A stretch of DNA of 10,199 bases from Acidimicrobiaceae bacterium (GTDB lineage Bacteria > Actinomycetota > Acidimicrobiia > Acidimicrobiales > RAAP-2), in the NCBI GenBank assembly GCA_003133005.1, contig PKZI01000050.1, forward strand, positions 1-10,199. The letters are read 5' to 3'. The notes under the pieces are model-generated. The model ran no database searches and had not been told where the DNA came from. It saw only the letters and a program-made list of their open reading frames with translations. A program made the position numbers and the translations under genes. Shown in pieces: positions 5,873-10,199 of the stretch (positions within the stretch are counted from its first letter, which is position 1; every line of letters starts with the position of its first letter).

Positions 5873-6567
5873 TCGCTCTCACCACTCCTTACCTTTGGTA
5901 CACGACGCGAGCAACCGGTCTCGTGGCGCTGATCCTGTTCACGGCGGTCGTGTCCCTCGGCACACTCGTGGCCAACCGCATTGGCGGCACCACGGTCGGC
6001 CGCTTTGAGATCAATGAACTGCACCGCTCACTTTCAATGGTGGCGGTGGTGTTCCTCGTCATTCACATCGTGACGACGATTCTTGACAGTTACGTCTCGA
6101 CGGGCATTCTCTCAGCGTTCATCCCTATGACGTCGGCGTACAAACGACTCGCCGTCGCCTTTGGCGCGGTCGCCTTTGACCTGATCCTCGCGGTGTGGAT
6201 TTCAAGTCTCTTGAAATTACGGATCAAGAACTCGTCGTGGCGCTTCATCCACTGGTTCAGCTGGATCGCCGTCAGTACCGCCATCGTGCACGGCTACCTG
6301 TCGGGTACCGACGCGCGCAAGGGTATTGGTCTCGCGGTCGTTGTCGCCTGCACCGCGGTGACCCTCGCCGCCGCCGTGTGGCGATTCTTCGGGAGGCCAA
6401 CCAGGGCCGCCGGTCGCACGGCGCTTTCACCCCTCGCCCAAAGCGTGGCGTCGGTCTCCACGACGCCGTCACCGCAGCGCTCGGGTACGTCGCGCCCCTC
6501 GACGCAGCGCCCGACGAACAAACCCTTCGCTTCGAGCCAGCGACCGAATACGAAACGAGGTCGCTAA
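5869..6567 (+). CDS. Ferric-reductase-like heme b transmembrane protein
   Basis: A 232-residue integral membrane protein that I infer carries electrons across the membrane through heme b, like YedZ/MsrQ and ferric reductase-like proteins. About five hydrophobic segments are visible: 15-35, 54-75, 93-116, 128-146 and 151-173. Candidate heme-binding histidines are His52 (NELHRSLS), His66 (VIHIVTT), His128 (FIHWFSW) and His141 (IVHGYLSG), two pairs in neighbouring helices. There is no FAD- or NAD-binding domain on this chain; the next two genes may supply that role. Residues about 177-232 form a basic Ser/Thr/Pro-rich tail, probably cytoplasmic and disordered. ATG 5869 overlaps the apbE stop and follows GAGGAAGAG. 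The reading frame is open upstream inside apbE, but that part is a shadow. Stop is directly followed by the next ATG. Confidence 0.85.
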   Translation: MIALTTPYLWYTTRATGLVALILFTAVVSLGTLVANRIGGTTVGRFEINELHRSLSMVAVVFLVIHIVTTILDSYVSTGILSAFIPMTSAYKRLAVAFGAVAFDLILAVWISSLLKLRIKNSSWRFIHWFSWIAVSTAIVHGYLSGTDARKGIGLAVVVACTAVTLAAAVWRFFGRPTRAAGRTALSPLAQSVASVSTTPSPQRSGTSRPSTQRPTNKPFASSQRPNTKRGR

Positions 6568-7839
6568 ATGCAACGCAACGCCCTGCCACGTCTTATGCAC
6601 GCGGCCTCGACGCGACCCCTCAGCCTCGTCCAGCATGAAGAGGTCTTCGCCACGACGCAACGCCCCGCGTCGCTCATCGACGAACTCGATGCGTCGGGAC
6701 TGACGGGTCGCGGCGGCGCAGGATTTCCCACCGCCATAAAGGCGCGACTGATCCGCGAGCAGCGTGGACACAAGTTCGTCGTCGTCAACGCCATGGAAGG
6801 TGAACCGGCCTCGCACAAGGACCAGACGATGCTCAGCACGCATCCGCAACTCGTGCTCGACGGTGCGGAATATCTCGCTGCAATCATCGGGGCTAAGGAC
6901 GTCGCGGTGTGCGTCGCGCGCGACAATCCCACGATCGTCAACCACATGGAACGCGCTATCCATGAACGATCTCGTCGTAGTCTGCGTGGACCCAAACTCG
7001 AATTGCACACCCCGCCGTGGCGTTATGTCGCGGGAGAAGAGTCCGCCCTCGTGCATTGGCTCGACGACAACGAATCGTTGCCGCAGTTTCGCGTCTCTCG
7101 ACCGCACGTGCTTCGAATTGGCCACGCGCCAGTTCTGGTCGATAACGCCGAGACGTGCGCCAACGTAGGACTCATTGGTCGCTTCGGCGCCGAGTGGTAC
7201 CGGGGTCTCGGCACCAGCAAGAGTCCCGGGAGCGCCCTCGTCTCAGTGACGGGCGCGGTTCGTCATCCAATCGTTCTCGAAGTCTCGCTGGGCACACCGT
7301 TACGCGAGATACTCGCCTCCGCGGAAGCTGACACCAATCCCCAAGCCGTACTTCTTGGTGGTTACGGTGGATCGTGGCTGGCGGGCGAACATCTCGATCT
7401 CGGTTACTGCAACGAAGAACTCGGTCTTCACGGCGTCGTCACCGGTGCCGGGGTGATCGTGGTACTTCCGCGCAACGCGTGTGGCGTGGTCGAGACCTGG
7501 CGCGTCGTGCGCTGGATGGCCAACGAGAGCGCGCGACAATGCGGACCGTGCGCCTTTGGTCTGCCCGCGCTGGGCGAAGATCTCAAGCACCTCTCCACTG
7601 CCTCTCGCGACCCCTTGGGCGCCTTCAAACGACTCGAGGAGCGCTTGGGTGAAATCGACGGTCGCGGCGCGTGCCGACACCCCGACGGTGTCGTTCGTTT
7701 CGTCCGATCGGCGCTGTCGGTGTTTGAACACGACTTCAACAATCACGCGCACGCGCACGCTTGCGCGGCATCGAGGGCGACGACGCACTACGCAAGCGTG
7801 CCGCACCTTGAGCGCGAGGAAGAACTCGTATGGGAGTGA
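6568..7839 (+). CDS. NuoF-like NAD(P)H-binding flavin/Fe-S protein
   Basis: Related to the 51-kDa NADH-binding subunit of complex I, but not part of a nuo operon. Order: FMN/NADH fold with GLTGRGGAGFPT (44-55), NAMEGEPASHKDQ (74-86), YVAGEESALVHW (153-164) and LVDNAETCANVGLI (190-203); an SLBB-type segment with VTGAVRHPIVLEV (227-239); and an Fe-S region with ESARQCGPCAFGLPAL (320-335) and GRGACRHPDG (365-374). Only Cys325, Cys328 and Cys369 match the four cluster ligands of NuoF; the first is Ala322. A His-rich stretch near 393-399 ends in Cys399, a conceivable extra ligand. At 423 residues it is close to NuoF length. ATG 6568 follows the preceding stop directly, with GAGG seven bases upstream. 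I infer it oxidises NAD(P)H or exchanges electrons with the ferredoxin encoded next, feeding the membrane cytochrome. NADH versus NADPH cannot be decided. Confidence 0.9.
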   Translation: MQRNALPRLMHAASTRPLSLVQHEEVFATTQRPASLIDELDASGLTGRGGAGFPTAIKARLIREQRGHKFVVVNAMEGEPASHKDQTMLSTHPQLVLDGAEYLAAIIGAKDVAVCVARDNPTIVNHMERAIHERSRRSLRGPKLELHTPPWRYVAGEESALVHWLDDNESLPQFRVSRPHVLRIGHAPVLVDNAETCANVGLIGRFGAEWYRGLGTSKSPGSALVSVTGAVRHPIVLEVSLGTPLREILASAEADTNPQAVLLGGYGGSWLAGEHLDLGYCNEELGLHGVVTGAGVIVVLPRNACGVVETWRVVRWMANESARQCGPCAFGLPALGEDLKHLSTASRDPLGAFKRLEERLGEIDGRGACRHPDGVVRFVRSALSVFEHDFNNHAHAHACAASRATTHYASVPHLEREEELVWE

Positions 7840-8066
7840 GACGTCGTTCGGGTTCATTCATCCTCCAGGTGAATCCAATACTTTGTGACGGCTTCGGTCA
7901 CTGCGGAGAACTCGCCCCCGAACTCGTCACGATGGACGAGTGGGGTTACCCGATCATCACCGCGGAACCCACTCCCTACAACGACGCGCGAGTCCACGAA
8001 TCGGCCCGCTACGCCGAACGCGGGTGTCCACGCCAGGCGCTTCGGATTCGTCGCGTCAGCGACTGA
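7830..8066 (+). CDS. Small ferredoxin with three cluster cysteines, probably [3Fe-4S]
   Basis: A 78-residue soluble electron carrier. The cysteines fit a single cluster: Cys19 and Cys25 (C-D-G-F-G-H-C, a C-x5-C spacing with Phe where a [4Fe-4S] protein would have Cys) and Cys66 followed by Pro in GCPRQAL. This pattern, with DEWGYPII in the middle, is typical of actinobacterial mono-cluster ferredoxins of the kind that serve cytochromes P450 and other oxidoreductases. No P450 is encoded here, so the partners are more likely the NuoF-like protein and the heme membrane protein. ATG 7830 overlaps the previous gene by ten bases and has GAGGA nine bases upstream; a GTG at 7836, overlapping the stop, is an alternative. 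It is the last gene of the packed run. Confidence 0.9.
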   Translation: MGVRRRSGSFILQVNPILCDGFGHCGELAPELVTMDEWGYPIITAEPTPYNDARVHESARYAERGCPRQALRIRRVSD

Positions 8067-8156
8067 TCGGCACTTCTTCCACAAATGGACTGCGGCGCGA
8101 CGCAGTTGGCGAGTTAGGCTCCGAGCGAGTCGACGAGCGAACCACGATGAGGTGTC

Positions 8157-8822
8157 ATGAAACTCCTTCTCACTTCTGCTGGCGTAAAGAACGCCAGTAT
8201 CCGCAATGCGCTGGTCGAACTCCTCGGCAAGCCAATCGAGGAGTCGAACGCTCTGTGCATCCCCACCGCGGTCTACGCCAATCGCCGTGGACCGAGTTCG
8301 GCGTGGCGATTCATCACCGGTCATGCCTCTACTCCGATGGTCGAATTGGGCTGGAAGTCCATGGGCGTGCTCGAACTCAGCGCACTCGCGAGCATCGATG
8401 CCGAGCAATGGGTGCCTCTGGTGCGCGAAACCGACGCCTTGCTGGTGAACGGCGGTGACGCGTTGTATCTGTGCCACTGGATGCGCGAGTCGGGACTGGC
8501 GGACCTCTTGTCTTCGTTGGACGGGACCGTCTACGTGGGACTAAGTGCGGGGAGCATGGTGTTGACACCGCGAATCGGGGCGGACTTCGTGGGCTGGAAG
8601 TCACCCACCGGTAGCGACGCCACGCTGGGGGTAGTGCACTTCTCGATCTTTCCGCACCTGGACCACGAGGACCTTCCGGAGAATTCCATGGCGGATGCAG
8701 AAAAATGGGCCATCGAGATCGCGGGTCCGTCTTACGCAATTGACGATCAGACCGCGCTCAAGGTGCTGGGCGACACCGTCGAGGTCGTGTCCGAGGGGCA
8801 CTGGAAGTACTTCGCCCCTTAG
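8157..8822 (+). CDS. Peptidase E-like serine hydrolase (family S51)
   Basis: Family members with a class I glutamine amidotransferase-like fold include alpha-aspartyl dipeptidase and cyanophycinase. In this 221-residue protein the nucleophile elbow is GLSAGSM with Ser130; His167 in FSIFPHLDH is the likely catalytic His; and VNGGDALYL (97-105) corresponds to the family's GG(N) turn with Asp in place of Asn. IDDQTAL (195-201) is another conserved stretch. No signal peptide, so it should be cytoplasmic. The start ATG 8157 has GAGG four bases upstream. A 90-base gap (8067-8156) after the ferredoxin contains TAGGCT (8115-8120), a possible -10 box, so it may have its own promoter and need not belong to the redox operon. 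Substrate is not predictable; peptide turnover is the default guess. Confidence 0.85.
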   Translation: MKLLLTSAGVKNASIRNALVELLGKPIEESNALCIPTAVYANRRGPSSAWRFITGHASTPMVELGWKSMGVLELSALASIDAEQWVPLVRETDALLVNGGDALYLCHWMRESGLADLLSSLDGTVYVGLSAGSMVLTPRIGADFVGWKSPTGSDATLGVVHFSIFPHLDHEDLPENSMADAEKWAIEIAGPSYAIDDQTALKVLGDTVEVVSEGHWKYFAP

Positions 8823-8922
8823 TCCCGTGGACCATTGAGCGCGTTCGCCATTCGCACGTGCCAGCCACGTACGTTGGCCGGGCGTCCGCCGACACCTAAA
8901 TCCAAGGTCAGCACCATCAATT

Positions 8923-8950
8923 TTGGACTGAATTACCCATCTAGTAGTGT
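8923..8950 (+). promoter_or_regulatory. Candidate promoter of the bS22 gene
   Basis: TTGGAC (8923-8928) and TAGTGT (8945-8950) are separated by 16 bases. The second fits TANNNT; the first only partly fits a -35. Transcription would start a few bases before the ATG at 8961, giving a near-leaderless message, consistent with the weak Shine-Dalgarno. The rest of 8823-8960 shows no gene or clear hairpin. Confidence 0.4.
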
Positions 8951-8960
8951 TCAACAGGCC

Positions 8961-9062
8961 ATGGGTTCACTAATTAAGAAGCGCCGAAAGCGCATGCGAA
9001 AAAAGAAGCACAAGAAGATGTTGAAGCGAACTCGCTTCCAGCGTCGCGCTGCCGGCAAATAG
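8961..9062 (+). CDS. Small ribosomal protein bS22 (AURKAIP1/COX24 domain)
   Basis: A 33-residue, extremely basic protein starting MGSLIKKRRKRMRKKKHKK and ending RTRFQRRAAGK. This matches the short actinobacterial 30S protein named bS22, known from mycobacterial ribosomes, and shares the AURKAIP1/COX24 motif with a mitochondrial small-subunit protein. It binds near the decoding region of the small subunit in structures of mycobacterial ribosomes. The ATG at 8961 gives exactly the family length. The frame is open further upstream, but those codons do not look like protein of this family. Its stop is ten bases from the convergent ispE stop. It probably has its own promoter. This gene is one of the better clues to an actinobacterial host. 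Confidence 0.93.
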   Translation: MGSLIKKRRKRMRKKKHKKMLKRTRFQRRAAGK

Positions 9063-9067
9063 TCGTT

Positions 9068-9086
9068 CGACGCTATCGAGGCGTCG
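9068..9086. terminator. Possible bidirectional hairpin between bS22 and ispE
   Basis: CGACGC and GCGTCG form a perfect 6-base stem around a 7-base loop, between the two convergent stop codons and running into the last codons of ispE. There is no T tract on either side, so intrinsic termination is uncertain. Confidence 0.3.
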
Positions 9087-9819
9087 TCACACTCTGGCGA
9101 AAACGTACGGGTCCCTCAGGTCCGGTCAACTCGCCTTCGCCTTCAAGTCCGTCAATGTGCGCGGGTATGAACATCGTCGAACCAGACCCCGCGACGTGAA
9201 CCCCGTCCCCGTAGGTGGCGCGCAACCATTGAAGGGTCGATCGCAGTCGCGGCTCGACGACACACGCCGCCTCCTCGAGATGATTGGGACCGTGGCGTGG
9301 CGCTCCGCTCTCGTCAAGTTCGTCGAGGGCGCGATAACACTCGCGCGTGCTCAACGAAAAATTCGGCATGAAGAGCGTCACGCGGCGCTGCTCGAAATCG
9401 AGTGGCGTCACACGCTCGCCCACGCCTTCGACCATCGCGCGTCCGCCTCGTTGACAGAAGGGCACGTCGCTTCCGAGTGCGAGTGCGCTCTCATCACTCA
9501 CGCCGCCGAAGTGGCGAAGAATCGCCGCGGCGTCCGCACTTCCACCGCCGAGACCTCCGCCCACCGGAATGTGCTTCTCGATGACGACGCCCGCGTGACG
9601 ATTGAGCAACGCGAGCGCGCGAGCGACGAGATTGCTCGCATCGAGCGGCACCGCACCACCGCGGCTGAGTTCGATGTAGTCCTCGTCGGCGTCGACCCAC
9701 AGACGATCGAAGAAATCGATGGTGGTCATCTCGCTGCGCAACTCGTGCAAGCCGTCCGCGCGCACGCCGACGATCTCGAGAGTCCACGTGAGTTTGGCGG
9801 GCGCGAGAAGTTCGATCAC
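9073..9819 (-). CDS. ispE: 4-diphosphocytidyl-2-C-methyl-D-erythritol kinase
   Basis: Phosphorylates CDP-methylerythritol with ATP in the methylerythritol phosphate route to isoprenoids. A GHMP kinase of 248 residues: PAKLTWTLEI with Lys9, DGLHELRSEM with His25, the glycine-rich ATP loop PVGGGLGGGSADAA (85-98), LGSDVPF with Asp118, GGRAMVEGVGERV, NHLEEAA, and the C-terminal VAGSGSTMF motif. Lys9 and Asp118 match the catalytic pair of the family. The protein is about 35-60 residues shorter than usual; the missing length seems to lie in the sugar-binding middle and the C-terminus, while the motifs are intact. PAKLT replaces the more common PAKIN. The GTG start at 9817-9819 overlaps the rsmA stop as GTGA, so the two are translationally coupled. 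Converges on bS22. Confidence 0.92.
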   Translation of the reverse strand: MIELLAPAKLTWTLEIVGVRADGLHELRSEMTTIDFFDRLWVDADEDYIELSRGGAVPLDASNLVARALALLNRHAGVVIEKHIPVGGGLGGGSADAAAILRHFGGVSDESALALGSDVPFCQRGGRAMVEGVGERVTPLDFEQRRVTLFMPNFSLSTRECYRALDELDESGAPRHGPNHLEEAACVVEPRLRSTLQWLRATYGDGVHVAGSGSTMFIPAHIDGLEGEGELTGPEGPVRFRQSVTTPR

Positions 9820-10199
9820 CTGCTCGCCGCCAGACGTGCGAACTCCTCGAGCGTCAACTCCTCGGGTCGCCGCGTTGCCTGCACGTCGGCGCGCTCGAAG
9901 ACCCCGTCGCTTGCCCAGCCCGCGAGCGAACGTCGCAACATCTTGCGACGTTGGGCGAACGAAGTTCGAATCACCTCAAACAATGCCGCTTCACTTACGA
10001 GCGCCGGGTCAATACGCGGGGCGGGACGACGGGTTATTTCGACGAGCGCGGACTCGACATTGGGTTTGGGGTAAAAGACGTTCGCGCTTACTTTGCCGAC
10101 GACTCGCGCGTCCGCGAAGTACTGCACGCGCAGCGACGCCGCCCCGTAGGCGTCGTCACCGGCCTGTGCGGCGAATCGCTCGCCGACCTCTTTTTGCAC
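9816..10199 (-). CDS. rsmA: 16S rRNA dimethyladenosine transferase, C-terminal part (cut by window edge)
   Basis: RsmA (KsgA) dimethylates two adjacent adenosines in the 3' terminal hairpin of 16S rRNA late in 30S assembly, using S-adenosylmethionine. The window shows the last 127 codons; the SAM-binding fold and catalytic motif lie beyond the right edge. Visible: QKEVGERFAA and AYGAASLRVQYFA at the end of the methyltransferase domain, VSANVFYPKPNVESALVEI, then the helical C-terminal domain with RTSFAQRRKMLRRSLAGW and the ending PEELTLEEFARLA. These match the family strongly. It lies directly upstream of ispE with a four-base overlap, a pairing common in Gram-positive bacteria. The GTG at the right edge is an internal Val codon, not a start. 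Confidence 0.95.
   Translation of the reverse strand: MQKEVGERFAAQAGDDAYGAASLRVQYFADARVVGKVSANVFYPKPNVESALVEITRRPAPRIDPALVSEAALFEVIRTSFAQRRKMLRRSLAGWASDGVFERADVQATRRPEELTLEEFARLAASR

Noticed and set aside
6469..7125. 218-codon minus-strand open frame opposite the NuoF-like gene
   Set aside because: Antisense shadow of a gene with clear complex I motifs; no recognisable domain or ribosome site.
8084..8116. Very short ATG frame between the ferredoxin and the peptidase genes
   Set aside because: Only about ten codons, no Shine-Dalgarno, no relation to either neighbour's start.
7854..8477. 207-codon minus-strand open frame across the ferredoxin-peptidase junction
   Set aside because: It overlaps two supported genes and shows no family features. 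I first considered it because it spans the 90-base gap, but nothing supports translation.
9157..10074. 305-codon plus-strand open frame opposite ispE and rsmA
   Set aside because: It is antisense to two firmly identified genes and its translation is Arg/His/Ala-rich without any motif; it reflects high-GC codon bias.

Overview
The window looks like chromosomal DNA from a high-GC actinobacterium, most likely of the class Acidimicrobiia or a relative. The evidence is a 33-residue bS22-type ribosomal protein, GTG starts, candidate leaderless genes behind TANNNT -10 boxes, an MprA/MprB-like two-component pair, an MEP-pathway gene (ispE), and rsmA-ispE and glmU-prs pairs on one strand as in many actinobacteria. 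The class assignment is inference; no 16S gene is present.

Layout. The left end (1-1328, minus strand) holds the start of prs and a glmU that stops inside its C-terminal beta-helix, so it should keep the uridylyltransferase but lack the acetyltransferase active site. A divergent alpha/beta hydrolase (1366-2253) follows, ending a few bases from the 3' end of a minus-strand tRNA-Gln(UUG). Next comes a plus-strand OmpR-family response regulator and its sensor kinase (2443-4502), preceded by a 19-codon upstream ORF with a strong Shine-Dalgarno sequence that overlaps the regulator start.

From 4579 to 8066 there is a tightly packed five-gene operon: a small membrane-anchored Thr/Ser-rich protein, ApbE (FMN transferase), a ferric-reductase-like heme b membrane protein, a NuoF-like flavin/Fe-S protein, and a three-cysteine ferredoxin. 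Taken together these suggest a route from NAD(P)H through flavin and Fe-S centres to a membrane cytochrome and on to an extracytoplasmic, possibly flavinylated acceptor. This is the most interesting part of the window. The usual FMN-binding acceptor domain is not visible, and the small Thr/Ser-rich protein occupies the place where one might be expected.

The right end holds a peptidase E-like S51 hydrolase (8157-8822), the bS22 gene (8961-9062), and, convergent on the minus strand, ispE and the 3' part of rsmA (9073-10199). The rsmA-ispE and tRNA-Gln-glmU-prs blocks all read on the minus strand; the hydrolase, the two-component system, the redox operon, the peptidase and bS22 read the other way between or within them.

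No insertion sequence, CRISPR array, phage gene or rRNA was seen. Non-coding stretches are all shorter than 150 bases; the longer ones are 2336-2390 (before the upstream ORF), 4503-4578, 8067-8156 and 8823-8960, described under their flanking features.
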